DNA of 64,000 nt from Verrucomicrobiaceae bacterium (GCA_016713035.1 JADJPW010000009.1:338305-402304), one strand, 5' to 3'. Positions 1 through 10,100 are shown, numbered from the stretch's first letter. Notes: generated by a model from the letters alone, not told the origin. Made by a program: numbers and translations.

Positions 1-185
1 TCGTCTATGGCAAGTCCGACGCCCTCGGTGCTGAGCCCGATGAAAACCCCGTCGGCCCCGAAGACCTCGCCCGCACCATGTACCGCCTCCTCGGCATCAA
101 TGCCTCCAAGCGCATCGTCGTCGAAAACGTCCGCCCCATCGACATCGTCAACGGCGGCGAGGTGCTGAAGGACCTGCTGGCATAA
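1..185 (+). CDS. C-terminal end of a DUF1501-family protein (partial)
   Basis: The open frame runs in from the left edge and ends at TAA 183-185, giving about 60 residues. It contains VYGKSDALGAEPDENPVGPE followed by DLARTMYRLLGI and later IVNGGEVLKDLLA. This matches the end of DUF1501 proteins, sulfatase-like secreted proteins abundant in Planctomycetes and Verrucomicrobia, whose tail has a [VI]YG.[ST]D.xGA..x.x.P motif, then a D-x-x-x-T-x-[YL]-x-x-L-G-I helix and a GxPI..[IV].x.G terminus. Function in the family is unproven; members are usually Tat-exported and often sit beside DUF1549 proteins. The upstream part is outside the window, so neither start nor export signal can be judged. Confidence 0.65.
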   Translation, partial: VYGKSDALGAEPDENPVGPEDLARTMYRLLGINASKRIVVENVRPIDIVNGGEVLKDLLA

Positions 186-209
186 ATCAGCAGCGGCTCA
201 CTGTGCCGA

Positions 210-1295
210 TCATCCACGCATCGCCCGCTGCCGCAGGAAGTGATCCGCTACGACGAGGTGCACCATCGCCTCCACCATCGGCACGGCACGCGGCAGCACG
301 CAGGGGTCATGGCGACCGCGTGCGGAGAGTGTCGTGTCTTCGCCGGTATTCGTCACCGTCTTTTGCTCGCGGAGCACGGTGGCCGTCGGCTTGAAGGCCA
401 CGCGGAAGACGATGTCCTCCCCGTTGCTGATGCCGCCCTGCACGCCGCCGCTGCGGTTCGTGCGGGTACGCACGGTTTTGCCATCCATGTAAAACTCATC
501 ATTGTGCTCCAGGCCCGTCATGGTGGTGCCTGCGAAGCCACTCCCGATCTCAAAACCCTTCGTCGCCGGCAGACTGAGCATCGCCTTCGCCAAATCGGCC
601 TCCAGGCGGTCAAAAGCCGGTTCGCCCAGCCCCGCAGGCACGCCGCGCACCACACACTCGATCACACCGCCCACGCTGTTGCCCTCACTGCGGACTTTTT
701 CGATCAGCTCGATCATTTTCTCCGCTGCGACGGGATCACAGGTGCGGACGATGTTCGACTCGATGAGTGAAGAGCAAAGGGCCGAAGGCGGAGGAACATC
801 GGCGTGGATGTTTTGCACCGTTTTGACATACGCTAGGCACTCGTAACCGCCCAGCGAGTGCTGCAGCACCTTCCGCGCGATGGCACCCGCCGCCACGCGG
901 CCGATCGTCTCCCGCGCACTCGATCTGCCACCGCCACTGACGGCACGGATGCCGTACTTCGCATCGTAGGTGTAGTCCGCGTGACTCGGGCGGTAAGACT
1001 GCTGCATCTCCGTGTAGGCGGAGGGGCGCTGATCCGTATTGCGCACAAAAATGCCGATCGGCGTGCCCAGCGTCTTTCCATCCAGCACACCGGACTGGAT
1101 TTCCGCCACATCATCCTCTTTGCGCGGCGTGGTGATCTTGCTCTGGCCCGGCTTACGGCGATTCAGCTCATGCTGGATGTCCTCGACAGAAAGCGGGATG
1201 CTCGGCGGGCAGCCATCCACGACCACGCCGATCCCTGGACCGTGTGATTCGCCCCAGGTGCTGATGCGGAAAAGAGTGCCGTAGTTGCTCGCCAT
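210..1295 (-). CDS. aroC: Chorismate synthase
   Basis: Last step of the shikimate pathway: 5-enolpyruvylshikimate-3-phosphate to chorismate, FMN-dependent, cytoplasmic. The 361-residue product has the usual length. It opens with NYGTLFRISTWGESHGPGIG, the conserved N-terminal signature including the first active-site His. It continues with RPSHADYTYDAKYGIR and GGGRSSARETIGRVAAGAIA, the other two family signatures, and has an RTNRSGGVQGGISNGE segment near residue 280. The ATG at 1293-1295 fits the conserved start MASNYGTLF. The gene is transcribed towards the DUF1501 gene; their stops are about 24 bp apart, tail to tail. No other aro genes are in the window. Confidence 0.97.
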   Translation of the reverse strand: MASNYGTLFRISTWGESHGPGIGVVVDGCPPSIPLSVEDIQHELNRRKPGQSKITTPRKEDDVAEIQSGVLDGKTLGTPIGIFVRNTDQRPSAYTEMQQSYRPSHADYTYDAKYGIRAVSGGGRSSARETIGRVAAGAIARKVLQHSLGGYECLAYVKTVQNIHADVPPPSALCSSLIESNIVRTCDPVAAEKMIELIEKVRSEGNSVGGVIECVVRGVPAGLGEPAFDRLEADLAKAMLSLPATKGFEIGSGFAGTTMTGLEHNDEFYMDGKTVRTRTNRSGGVQGGISNGEDIVFRVAFKPTATVLREQKTVTNTGEDTTLSARGRHDPCVLPRAVPMVEAMVHLVVADHFLRQRAMRG

Positions 1296-1375
1296 AGGCC
1301 ATCATCTATGGGTCCAAAGTGCGCACTGCAAAGTTCAAAGTTGTCCTTCGCCGCAAAGTAGGCTGAAATGATCAC

Positions 1376-2143
1376 ATGCCCCTCCCGCGCTGGTTCCTCG
1401 CCGCCTTTGGCTGCGCCGCACTCACCTCCCACCTACATGGGGCAGAGGTCGTGGAGTATGAAGGGGCGAAATACCACCTCTACCGGCTCGAAAAGGCTGA
1501 TTGGGCCCATTTGCAGCTCGCCTGGCTCGGGGCCGATGGACGGCCCCTCGGCGACTTCAACGGCCTGCGCCGTGATTTAGCCGCCCAAGGCCAAAAAATC
1601 GTCTTCGCGACCAATGCGGGCATTTTCGGGCGTGGGCCGAAACCTTGCGGCCTCACCATTTGCAGCGGCAAACAGCTCGTACCGCTCAATGTGCGACCTG
1701 GGGAGGGAAACTTCTACCTCAAGCCCAACGGCGTCTTCTTCCTCGATGACGAAAAAGGCCCTGGTGTCATGGAAGCGGCAGAATTCGCCCGCAGCGGCCT
1801 CCAGCCGCGATTAGCGACTCAAAGTGGCCCGCTCATGCTCCGAGGCGGCATCATTCACCCCGCCTTCAACCTCAACTCACCCAACCGCCGACTGCGCAAC
1901 GCCGTCGGAGTGCGCAAAAAAGACCAGCAAATCATCTTTGCCATGAGTGACCGGGACGACGCCCAGCGTGGCACCGTCACCTTTCACCAATTCAGCCGCT
2001 TCTACCTCCACCTCGGCTGTGAAGACGTCCTCTACCTCGACGGCGACATCTCCAACATGCTCATCGACCCACCCGCCGACGCCAAGCTCACGCCGAACAC
2101 CTTCGCCGCCATGTTCTACGTCAGCCAAGCGGCGACGAAGTGA
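1376..2143 (+). CDS. Secreted phosphodiester glycosidase-like protein (DUF2233/NAGPA family)
   Basis: 255 residues with a probable N-terminal signal peptide (hydrophobic LAAFGCAALTS, then HLHGAE). The body matches the phosphodiester glycosidase family (NAGPA/DUF2233): ATNAGIFG near residue 80, NFYLKPNGVFFL near 112, TQSGPLML near 142, RRLRNAVGVRK near 160, and VLYLDGDISNM near 225. Characterised relatives remove N-acetylglucosamine from phosphodiesters; bacterial members are mostly uncharacterised and may act on wall or teichoic-acid-type sugars. Transcribed alone, divergent from aroC with about 80 bp between the starts. The substrate here is unknown. Confidence 0.8.
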   Translation: MPLPRWFLAAFGCAALTSHLHGAEVVEYEGAKYHLYRLEKADWAHLQLAWLGADGRPLGDFNGLRRDLAAQGQKIVFATNAGIFGRGPKPCGLTICSGKQLVPLNVRPGEGNFYLKPNGVFFLDDEKGPGVMEAAEFARSGLQPRLATQSGPLMLRGGIIHPAFNLNSPNRRLRNAVGVRKKDQQIIFAMSDRDDAQRGTVTFHQFSRFYLHLGCEDVLYLDGDISNMLIDPPADAKLTPNTFAAMFYVSQAATK

Positions 2144-2186
2144 GCTCCCCGCATGAGGGAGGCCGAAAGGCTTTCATCTCCATTCT

Positions 2187-2639
2187 TCAAAGCGGTGTTT
2201 TGAGTCCCGCAGCCTTCGCCAGCGCCTTTTGACGGGCATCAAAGGTCAGGAAGTTCTTCGCGGAAAGGTGCTTTGCCGTCGCGAGGTGCAGGATGTCGAG
2301 CGTGCGGTTGCCAGTCAGCCCCGTGTGCTTCTCTGAAAGGTGCTCCGCCATGCGCAGAACCGCGTCCTCCTCCGTCGGCACGATCTCCACATGCCCCGCC
2401 GCGATGTCCGACTCCCAATCCGCCAACATCTGGTCTGCCTCTTTCTGGCTGTAGCCCTTTTTCTTGTCCTGACTGTGCAGCCACACCTGCAGCCGGATCG
2501 CCTGCCGAAACTCAAACTCCAGGAGCTTGGAGACGCGGATGGGTTCGGTCAGGGTATTTCGATAAGCCCAAGCCGCCTCAGAGTGTTCTTGAACGCGATA
2601 AATTGAGCAGAGAAAGCTGGTGTCTGGGTAGTCGTTCAT
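2187..2639 (-). CDS. PIN-domain toxin, VapC-like
   Basis: 150 residues beginning MNDYPDTSFLCSIYRVQEHS. The D in PDTSFL is the first acidic residue expected of a PIN-domain nuclease. A later acidic site is in the GNRTLDILHLATA segment, and a terminal FLTFDARQKALAKAAGL segment is the usual PIN C-terminal Asp motif (TFDxRQ..LA). VapC toxins are Mg-dependent RNases that cut tRNA or rRNA. The start codon overlaps the upstream antitoxin stop by ATGA at 2636-2639, typical of translationally coupled toxin-antitoxin pairs. The product is slightly longer than many VapC proteins (about 130). Confidence 0.85.
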   Translation of the reverse strand: MNDYPDTSFLCSIYRVQEHSEAAWAYRNTLTEPIRVSKLLEFEFRQAIRLQVWLHSQDKKKGYSQKEADQMLADWESDIAAGHVEIVPTEEDAVLRMAEHLSEKHTGLTGNRTLDILHLATAKHLSAKNFLTFDARQKALAKAAGLKTPL

Positions 2640-2887
2640 GGCTCCCCAGTTTCAAAAGCTCTCATCTCCTCCACCTCGGCTGCGCTAAACACTCGGTCAC
2701 CCCAGATTCGCTTCGCCCGTGCTCTGAAATCCGGCAAGGGCGGACGCTGCTTTGTCGCGGGCTTGGACCTCGACAAGGTAGCGACAGGTTTGTTGTGTTT
2801 GGTGATCTGAATTTCCTCGCCTCCCCGAAGCAAAGCTTCAATGCGGGCAAAGTCATAGCGAAGGTCGCGAATGGTGGCCGTTTTCAT
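2636..2887 (-). CDS. Phd/YefM-type antitoxin
   Basis: 83 residues from the ATG at 2885-2887 (MKTATIRDLRYDFARIEALL). An upstream in-frame start would add ten poorly conserved residues and was not chosen. The sequence has the Phd/YefM layout: an initial strand, the ATIRDLRYDF helix, then EEIQITKHNKPVATLSR, the 'I.IT..g.PvA.L' core that forms the DNA-binding dimer. The C-terminal tail after about residue 50 should wrap the toxin. Its stop overlaps the VapC-like start by ATGA. Such antitoxins repress their own operon; no operator could be defined by eye. Confidence 0.85.
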   Translation of the reverse strand: MKTATIRDLRYDFARIEALLRGGEEIQITKHNKPVATLSRSKPATKQRPPLPDFRARAKRIWGDRVFSAAEVEEMRAFETGEP

Positions 2888-2959
2888 GCTGGGCAGAGTA
2901 TCACAAAGTTTTGTCACAATGTCCAGCGGTGGGATATGGCAAAACGACGACGTCGGCAG

Positions 2960-3199
2960 TCATGCGCTGCGGCGTGCTGCTAATGACTGGGCAACTTCCA
3001 AGAACACCTGCTCACCAGGAATTGTTTTGACGCGACCTGCACGGATGTCTTCCATCCGCCCCTTCACTTCGGCGAACTGTTCTTCATCTAGCGAAGCTTC
3101 GCTCGCGATGGTCGGAATGAGGCGCTCGACCAATTGCAGTCTCGATTCGTCCGATAGGGCGAGTGCATCCGAGTAGAGTGTATCAACGGTGGCAATCAT
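2960..3199 (-). CDS. Small addiction-module component (TIGR02574-like), orphan
   Basis: 79 residues from the ATG at 3197-3199 (MIATVDTLYSDALALSDESR). The pattern of a helix, a [SD]ESRLQLVERLI segment, a stretch of acidic residues with an aromatic (EEQFAEVKGRMEDI) and the end GRVKTIPGEQVFLEV matches the 'putative addiction module component' family, normally antitoxins paired with a RelE/ParE toxin. No such toxin is visible beside it: the next gene downstream on the same strand is the Phd-like antitoxin 72 bp away. It may be a solitary remnant or a third component of the cluster. A much longer open frame in the same phase runs upstream but is a shadow of the gene at 3247-5427. Confidence 0.7.
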   Translation of the reverse strand: MIATVDTLYSDALALSDESRLQLVERLIPTIASEASLDEEQFAEVKGRMEDIRAGRVKTIPGEQVFLEVAQSLAARRSA

Positions 3200-3246
3200 G
3201 GAGCGAGATGAATGGCTGGGTGTGTGAGCGTCAATATTTGAGCAAG

Positions 3247-5427
3247 CTACTTGCTCAGCAGCTTCTCCAGCTCCTCCACGGTCGTGACAGGGGCTTGGCA
3301 GGTGAAGTTTTGGCAGAGGTAGGCGGCGGGGTGGCCGTTGAGGGGTTTCATGCCGGAGAGGGCTTCGTTGTGCTCGGAGAGCCATTTTTGGGCTTCGCCG
3401 CCGTCGGCGTGCAGGAGGACGGCGTGGGGCAAAAATTGGCTGTGGAGGTGTTTGGCGAGTTTTTGGAGCTCGGGGGCGGTTTTGTCGCCAGCGAGGACGA
3501 TTTGCGTTTTGCCGCGATGGAGGAGCTCGAAGGCCATGGCCATGACGGGGACGGCGGAGGGGCTTTTTTCGAGTGTGGAGCCGAAAAGGGCGAAGAGCTT
3601 CTCTGCCTGCGCACGGTAGCTGTCTTTGGCGAGCATGGCGCTGAGGCGGACGAGGTTGAGGGCGGCGAGGGAGTTGGGGGAGGGCTCTGCGCCGTCGTAG
3701 TCTTCTTTGATGCGCAGGACGCTGTGGGCCATGTCGGTGTGGACGCTGTAGTAGCCGCCGTTTTTCGTGTCGAGGAACTGGGCGTCCATCTCGGTCTGGA
3801 GGGAGACGGCCCACTGGAGCCATTTCACGTCAAAGGTGGCCTCATAGAGGTCGAGTAGGCCGTGGATGAGGCAGGCGTAGTCGATGGCGAAGGCGGTGGG
3901 GCCACGCTGGCCGCTGCACCAGGAGCGATGGAGGTTTTTGCCTGGGGTGGTGCAGAGCTGATCGTGGATGAACTGGGCGGCCTGGGTGGCGAGTTGGATG
4001 ATTTTGGGGTCATCAAATGCGGCACCGGTGCGGGCGAGGCCGGAGATGAGGAGTCCGTTCCAGGAGGCGATGACTTTTTCGACGCGGTGGGGGCGTGGGC
4101 GCTGATTGCGGGCGGTGGCGAGCTTGAGGATGGCTTCGTCGATGATGGCACGGACCTCTTCGGGGGTCTTATTGAAGTATTCGGCGGTTTTTTTGATGGA
4201 GACGGCGCGGTAGAGGGTGTTGAGGCCTTTGAGCTCGCCGTGGGGATCACTTTCTGGACGGGCGTTGCCGTCGCGGCGGGCTCCGTAGGCGTAGCGGAAG
4301 AGGCTGCCGTTTTCTTTGCCGAGGAGTTCGTCGATTTCGGTGGCTTTCCAGACGTAGAAGGCGCCTTCGGTTTTGTGGTCGGATTCGGCGCTGGCGAGGC
4401 TGTCGGCGTCTTCGGCGGAGTAGAAGCCGCCGCTCTCATGGCGGAGATCGCGCTGGAGGTAGTCGATGGTGCTGCGGGCGATACTTTCGAAGAGGGGATT
4501 GCGCTGGGTGAGCTTCCAGGCCTCGGTGTAGGCGGTGAGGAGCTGGGCCTGGTCGTAGAGCATTTTTTCGTAGTGCGGGATGTGCCAGTAGGCATCGACG
4601 CTGTATCGGTGGAAGCCGCCGCCGATGTGGTCACGCATGCCGCCATTGGCCATGCCGCGGAGGGTTTTGGCGGTCATTTCCATGGCCCAGTCGCTTTCGT
4701 GATCGCGCTCGCTGTCTTTGCGGCAGGCGAAGGCGCGGTGGATGCGCATGAGGAGATTGAGCGAGGTGGGGCGGGGGAATTTCGGGGCGCTGCCGAAACC
4801 GCCTTCATGGTAATCGAAGCTGCTGCTGAGGTCGTCGTAGGCTTTTTGAAGGATGGCGCTGGGATCGAGGCCGGTGACTTCTTTGTTTTCGTTGTCGAGA
4901 TGCTCTTGGAGCTTGTCCACGGAGCGGGTGGCTCGTTCTTCGATGCCTTTGCGGTCTTCCTTCCAGATTTTGGCGAGCTCGGTGAGGAGGTTTTTGAAGC
5001 CGATGCGGCCGGGGGTGTTTTCCGGTGGGTAGTAGGTGCCGCCGTAGAAGGGCTTTAGCTCGGGGGTGAGGAAGACGCTCATGGGCCAGCCGCCGCTGCC
5101 GCTGGCGGCTTGGACATAGGTCATGTAGGTGAGATCGACGTCGGGCCGCTCTTCGCGATCGACTTTGATGGAGATGAAGTTTTCGTTGAGGAGCTTGGCG
5201 GTGTCTTCGTTTTCGAAGGACTCACGCTCCATGACGTGGCACCAGTGGCAGGTGGAGTAGCCGGAGGAGAGGAAGATGGGCTTGTCCTGCTGGCGGGCGA
5301 GCTGGATGGCCTCTGCCCCCCAGGGGAGCCAGTTCACGGGATTGTGAGCGTGCTGGAGCAGGTAGGGTGAGCGCTCCTGGGCGAGGGCGTTGGTGTGCTG
5401 GGGCGTGGTGACGGTTTTTTCGCTCAT
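3247..5427 (-). CDS. Thioredoxin-domain protein, YyaL/SPATA20 family (DUF255)
   Basis: 726 residues. The N-terminus has LAQERSPYLLQHAHNPVNWL, the hallmark of the family, followed by a thioredoxin-like fold with the CHWC motif in STCHWCHVMERESFE and IKVDREERPDVD. The remaining about 500 residues form an (alpha/alpha)6-type domain with motifs such as GGFGSAPKFPRP, HIGGGFHRYSVD, HYEKMLYDQAQLL and SAEDADS. Members occur in bacteria and animals (SPATA20); function is unknown, although the C-terminal fold resembles N-acylglucosamine epimerases and cellobiose epimerases. Length is typical. Likely transcribed alone; the next gene upstream on the same strand ends 92 bp away. Confidence 0.93.
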   Translation of the reverse strand: MSEKTVTTPQHTNALAQERSPYLLQHAHNPVNWLPWGAEAIQLARQQDKPIFLSSGYSTCHWCHVMERESFENEDTAKLLNENFISIKVDREERPDVDLTYMTYVQAASGSGGWPMSVFLTPELKPFYGGTYYPPENTPGRIGFKNLLTELAKIWKEDRKGIEERATRSVDKLQEHLDNENKEVTGLDPSAILQKAYDDLSSSFDYHEGGFGSAPKFPRPTSLNLLMRIHRAFACRKDSERDHESDWAMEMTAKTLRGMANGGMRDHIGGGFHRYSVDAYWHIPHYEKMLYDQAQLLTAYTEAWKLTQRNPLFESIARSTIDYLQRDLRHESGGFYSAEDADSLASAESDHKTEGAFYVWKATEIDELLGKENGSLFRYAYGARRDGNARPESDPHGELKGLNTLYRAVSIKKTAEYFNKTPEEVRAIIDEAILKLATARNQRPRPHRVEKVIASWNGLLISGLARTGAAFDDPKIIQLATQAAQFIHDQLCTTPGKNLHRSWCSGQRGPTAFAIDYACLIHGLLDLYEATFDVKWLQWAVSLQTEMDAQFLDTKNGGYYSVHTDMAHSVLRIKEDYDGAEPSPNSLAALNLVRLSAMLAKDSYRAQAEKLFALFGSTLEKSPSAVPVMAMAFELLHRGKTQIVLAGDKTAPELQKLAKHLHSQFLPHAVLLHADGGEAQKWLSEHNEALSGMKPLNGHPAAYLCQNFTCQAPVTTVEELEKLLSK

Positions 5428-5464
5428 GGGGGAGGGAGCGAAACGTCGCTACGCATGGCAGAGT

Positions 5465-5483
5465 TGCAAGGCGGGGCTTTGCA
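5465..5483 (-). terminator. Short stem-loop between fhs and the DUF255 gene
   Basis: TGCAAGGC, a GGG loop, and GCTTTGCA form an 8-bp stem with one G-U pair. It lies between the fhs stop (5519) and the next start (5427) on the minus strand. No clear U-run follows, so it may be a weak terminator or a chance hairpin. Confidence 0.3.
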
Positions 5484-5518
5484 GGATGCGGGCGCGGTGA
5501 GGGAGCAAAAGGACGGGC

Positions 5519-7135
5519 TCAGATGCCAGTGATGGTGCCGCTTTCATCGACCTGGATGCGCTCGGCAGAGGGGATCTTCGGTAGGGCGGGCATGCGCATC
5601 ATGGTGCCGGTGAGGGCGACGAGGAAACCGGCTCCATTGGCGATCTCGAAGTCGCGGACGGTGATGGTGAAGCCATGGGGGCGGCCGCGTTTTTTCGCGT
5701 CGTCGCTGAGGCTGTCCTGGGTCTTGGCCATGCAGATGGGGAGCCGGTCAAAGCCGCTTCGGGCGAAGAGGGCGAGCTTGTTTTTTGCCTCGTCGGTGAG
5801 CTGGACGCCGTCTGCGCCGTAGATCTGTGTGGCGATGGCGTGGAGCTTCGCCTCGACGCTGTCGCTGTCCTGGTAGAGCATGGGAAGGGGCGCTGACTGC
5901 ACCGGGAGCGCGGCGAGGACGGTTTCGGCGAGTTGCACGGCACCTGCGCCGCCTTCGCCAAAGACATTCGCTGTGGCACAGGGCACACCACGGCTGCGGC
6001 AGAAGTCGTGAACGAGGGCGATCTCCTCGGGGTGGTCGTTGGTGAATTGATTGATGGCGACGATAACTGGGCGCTGGAATTTCGCAGCGCTATCGAGGTG
6101 TGCGGCGAGGTTTTCGAGTCCGCGAGCGAGCGCTGCGGTGTCTGTCTGCGTGAGCTGATCGAGGGCGGCTCCGCCGTGCATTTTCAGAGCACGCACGGTG
6201 GCGACGATGACGATGGCGGCAGGTGCGAGGCCACTCTGGCGGCACTTGATGTGCATGAATTTCTCTCCGCCGAGGTCGAAGGCGAAGCCGGCCTCGGTGA
6301 CGGCGAAGTCGGCGTGGGCGAGTGCCATGCGGGTGGCGAGGACGCTGTTGCAGCCGTGGGCGATATTGGCAAAGGGGCCGCCGTGGAGGAAGGCGGGGAC
6401 GCCTTCGATGCTCTGCACCAGATTGGGCTGGAGGGCGTCTTTGAGCAGGGCCATGAGCGCTCCGGTGACGCGGCATTCTTTGGCAAAGACGGGCTCGCCC
6501 TCTGGCGTGAAACCGGTGACGATGCGGTCGAGTCGTGCACGCAGATCGGCCATGTTTTCGCTGAGGCAGAGGATGGCCATGACCTCCGAGGCGGCGGTGA
6601 TGTCAAAGCCGGTGCTGCGCTCGGTGGGCTTGCCAGTGCTGGTGCGGAGGTGGCGCAGGGCACGGTCATTCATGTCCATGACACGCTTCCAGAGTACACC
6701 TTCGGGCCGCAGGCGTGATTCTCCATTGAACAGCTGGTTGTCGATGACGGCGGAGAGGAGGTTGTTCGCACTGGTGATGGCGTGGAAGTCGCCGTTGAAA
6801 TGCAGATTGATGGACTGCGCGGGCTGTACGGTGCTTTTGCCGCCGCCAGTGGCTCCGCCTTTGCGTCCGAAGACGGGGCCCATGGATGGCTGGCGCAGGG
6901 CGAGGGCGACTTTTTGCCCGATTTGCTTCAAACCCTGCGCAAGGCCGATGGAGACGGTGGTTTTGCCCTCGCCCGCTGGCGTCGGGGTGATGGCGGAGAC
7001 AAGGATGAGCCGCCCAGGCGATTTTTTGGCCTTCAGGGCATCCAGACTGACTTTGGCCTTATCATGACCGTAAAAGCTGAGGTGGTCTGGTGAGATGCCG
7101 AGTTCGGTGGCGACGTGCGAGATGTCTGGAAGCAT
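5519..7135 (-). CDS. fhs: Formate-tetrahydrofolate ligase
   Basis: Makes 10-formyl-THF from formate, THF and ATP, feeding purine synthesis and one-carbon metabolism. From the ATG at 7133-7135 (MLPDISHVATELGIS) the product is 538 residues, normal for the family; 13 further codons upstream look non-conserved. Visible motifs are the nucleotide-binding loop TPTPAGEGKTTVSIGLAQGL near residue 50, RQPSMGPVFGRKGGATGGG near 80, then INLHFNGDFHAITSANNLL and FDITAASEVMAILCL. Single gene; no folD or acetogenesis genes nearby, so a housekeeping role is most likely. Confidence 0.96.
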   Translation of the reverse strand: MLPDISHVATELGISPDHLSFYGHDKAKVSLDALKAKKSPGRLILVSAITPTPAGEGKTTVSIGLAQGLKQIGQKVALALRQPSMGPVFGRKGGATGGGKSTVQPAQSINLHFNGDFHAITSANNLLSAVIDNQLFNGESRLRPEGVLWKRVMDMNDRALRHLRTSTGKPTERSTGFDITAASEVMAILCLSENMADLRARLDRIVTGFTPEGEPVFAKECRVTGALMALLKDALQPNLVQSIEGVPAFLHGGPFANIAHGCNSVLATRMALAHADFAVTEAGFAFDLGGEKFMHIKCRQSGLAPAAIVIVATVRALKMHGGAALDQLTQTDTAALARGLENLAAHLDSAAKFQRPVIVAINQFTNDHPEEIALVHDFCRSRGVPCATANVFGEGGAGAVQLAETVLAALPVQSAPLPMLYQDSDSVEAKLHAIATQIYGADGVQLTDEAKNKLALFARSGFDRLPICMAKTQDSLSDDAKKRGRPHGFTITVRDFEIANGAGFLVALTGTMMRMPALPKIPSAERIQVDESGTITGI

Positions 7136-7178
7136 GGTGCGCCCATGATGGACGGCAAAACGCGAGCGCAACAAGGAA

Positions 7179-10100
7179 TCACGGCGAGGTGACTTTCAGC
7201 CGCAGAAAGCGGTGCTGCGTGCTGGAGTAGGCAGCAGAGTCACGGACGGTGAGGAGTGTGTGATCGGCATTGTCCACGGCGGCGGTCACATTGTCGTCAG
7301 TGAAACCATCTGCGCTGGTCCACACGGTGCCCCAGGTGAGGAGATCCGTGCTGCCTTCCACCGTGTAGGTCAGAGCGGCAAATTTACGCACTTTGAAGGT
7401 GAGGGTGGCTTTGTTTGCCCCAGCATCGCTGCTGGTGCCCAAGATGGGCTCGGCGCTGCCATTGGAGGCGAGCGGGCCGCTCATGAGGGCGTATTCGAGG
7501 AGGTTTTTGCGCCCATCTGCATCAGGATCATCTGCCGTTCCATTTTGGCCCGCAGTGAGGCCTTCAGCGGCGGCCCAAGTGCTGTATGTGCTGCTTACGG
7601 TGACGGTGAAGGTGTGGGGCGTGAGGAGTTGATTGCCATCGAGATCCGTGACCTGGAGGCTGATCGTGGCCGTGCCAGGTGCGACACCCGTGATGGTGAG
7701 GTCGGTGCCCGTCATGCTGGTGGTGACGATGCTGGTGTTTGAGCTGGAGGCGCTGTGACTGCCGAGCACGGGGACATTTTGGGTGACGCCATTGATGCGG
7801 AGGAGCTGGCTGGAATTGATGCTGGCAGGGGACGTGACAGCATTGTGTGGTAGCTCGGTGAAGAAGGTGTTCTGGCCATTGACGGTGACGGCGTAGTTCG
7901 GAGCCTGGGGATTGCCAGAGGCTGGAGGCAGCGGCAGCACACCGAGAGCGTCCATGGTCGCGATGGAGGGATCTGCGACACGTCCAAAGACGGAGAAGCC
8001 CTCATTCTGCGCATCGAGATTGGCGGTGTTGTCGTTCAGGTTGAAGAAAAAGTCGGTCGTGGCGCTATTGGGATTGCCGCCGAGTTTTGCCATGGCGAGC
8101 GTGCCTTTGATGTTGGCGAGGCCGGGCTCGTTCGGGACTCCGATAGAGAAGGAGCCACCTTTGGGGATGCTGGTGAATGCATTCGCGCTGGCTCCAGATT
8201 TGTAGGAGCCGCCTTGCAGCACGAACCCGCTGGAAAGGCGATGAAACACCGAGTTCACATAGCCATCGCTCGCATTGAGGTAGTAGCGGAAGTTATTCAC
8301 CGTGTCGGGAGTGACGCTGTCATTGAGGATGATGGTTAAGCTGCGTCCACCTGGAGTGCCGTCTGCGCCGGGGACCGTCATGGTGATGGCGGATTCACTA
8401 TCTGGATCTGCAAAGGTCGCCGCGAGCGGGATCACGACGGAGCCGCCCGCTCCACCGAGTGTCAAAGTGTGCGCAGCGATCGGCGTCGCGACGATGGGAC
8501 GTCCTTTGGCATAGATCGGTCTCAAATGGACTTTGTACGTGGTGGTCCAGCCATTGGACCATGACACATTCAGAGTGGGAGTGTAGCTCCCCCTAGCCGT
8601 TGCCGGGCCAGTCAGAGTGCGAGTCGACGCATTATAAGTCACGCCAGGTGGCAGCGTGCCCGTGATGCTTGTGGAGCTGATCGTCCCCTGGCCGGTGGTT
8701 AAGGCAAAGGTATGTGAGAAGGCCGCATTCACAAAAAGCGGCGGGGAGAGATCATTGGTGACACCGTCTTTTGTCGTAGCAGTGACCGCGAGTGAATTTG
8801 AAAGGGTATCGCCAGCATAAGCGGCCAATTCAAAATCATACGCTGTATTCGGAGTGAACGGTGTCTGGAACCCTGTGTCCATTGCGGACACGGAAATGGA
8901 GGTGACATTTGCAGCTACAAAACCACAGAGGCGGAATTGCGATGCACTTTCTGTGGGCAGCTTGCAGTAAAGGGCGTAGCCGTCTTCAACCGTGGAATTG
9001 TCCGTCCAGGTGAAATTGATCTGCCGGTCACTGGCGGGAGTCGCGACGAGGTTGGTGGGTGCATTGAAGGGAACCGAAACTTCGACAATGTTGCTGGGTA
9101 GGGAGCTCGTTTCCGCTTGGGCACCTATCGTCGCACGCACACGGAACTCATAAATATTACCAGGCTCGATGGGCAAGTTGGTCTTGCTTGTCGTATTGGC
9201 CGCATAGAAGTCATAGGTGAGGAAGGTGGCAGCATTTTTGAGCCGGTATTGAACCTCGTAGTTGGCTTCAAAAACAGAATTGTCCGTCCAGGATAGGTTG
9301 AACATTCCTTCTGCTGGCGATGACCCCGTCAGGGAAGTGGGAGGAGCTAGGGATGTCGTTGCGGTGACCTCATTTGAGTAGCCGGAGAAGAAATCTGGAC
9401 CACTACCTCGAGTGGCACGCACCCTGAACTGAATGGCTTCCGGAGGCACTCCATTCAATGTGTAAGTGGTCGTATTCGCTGCGAAATAGCCTAATGAGGT
9501 GTAAGTGGCGTCTCCGACGAACCGGTACTCGACCTGATAATTGCTTTCGATGGCGGAGTTGTCCTGCCAATTCAGAACGACCTGCTCCGGCACGAGTGCC
9601 GTGAAAGTCAGATTCGATGGCGCATTGAAGGCCGCGAACCCGAAATTGAGCTTCTCCACTTGGCCGGTGTAAGTCCTCGATCCAGAAACTACACGGAAAC
9701 CTCTCACCATGATATCGATCGGGCTCTGTGGCCGAATAAAGGCGGCGGTGGTGTCATTATAATCGAGATCGAATAAGTAGGTGTATGTGCTTCCGCCAGC
9801 ACTCCGGACATGGATTTCATATCCAAATTCGTTCGTGGCATTATCCGTGAAACTGATGGAAACGATCCCTTCTGAGGGAGATGTGGCATTGAGAGAAGTC
9901 GGCGCATTGAAGACCGGCGCTGCAGCGTTGGGCCAAGCAAAGCCTGAGTCATTGCTCCAAGCCGAGGTCGAGGTGGGAGCGTTGGCGGTACCTTTAAAAG
10001 CACGCACATACCAGTAAATGAGTGTGCCCGAGCCCAATGCATTGGACGCCACAGTAAAGGAAACTTCGGTGGCGTTCGCAGCAGCACTCACAGTCGTGAG

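Noticed and set aside
2960..3823. 287-codon frame as one gene
   Set aside because: Its first two thirds are an antisense-like shadow phase of the DUF255 gene; only the last 79 codons look real.
3862..5058. Long open frame (about 398 codons) on the plus strand
   Set aside because: Antisense shadow of the DUF255 gene; low-complexity Gly/Ala/Val-rich translation with no motif.
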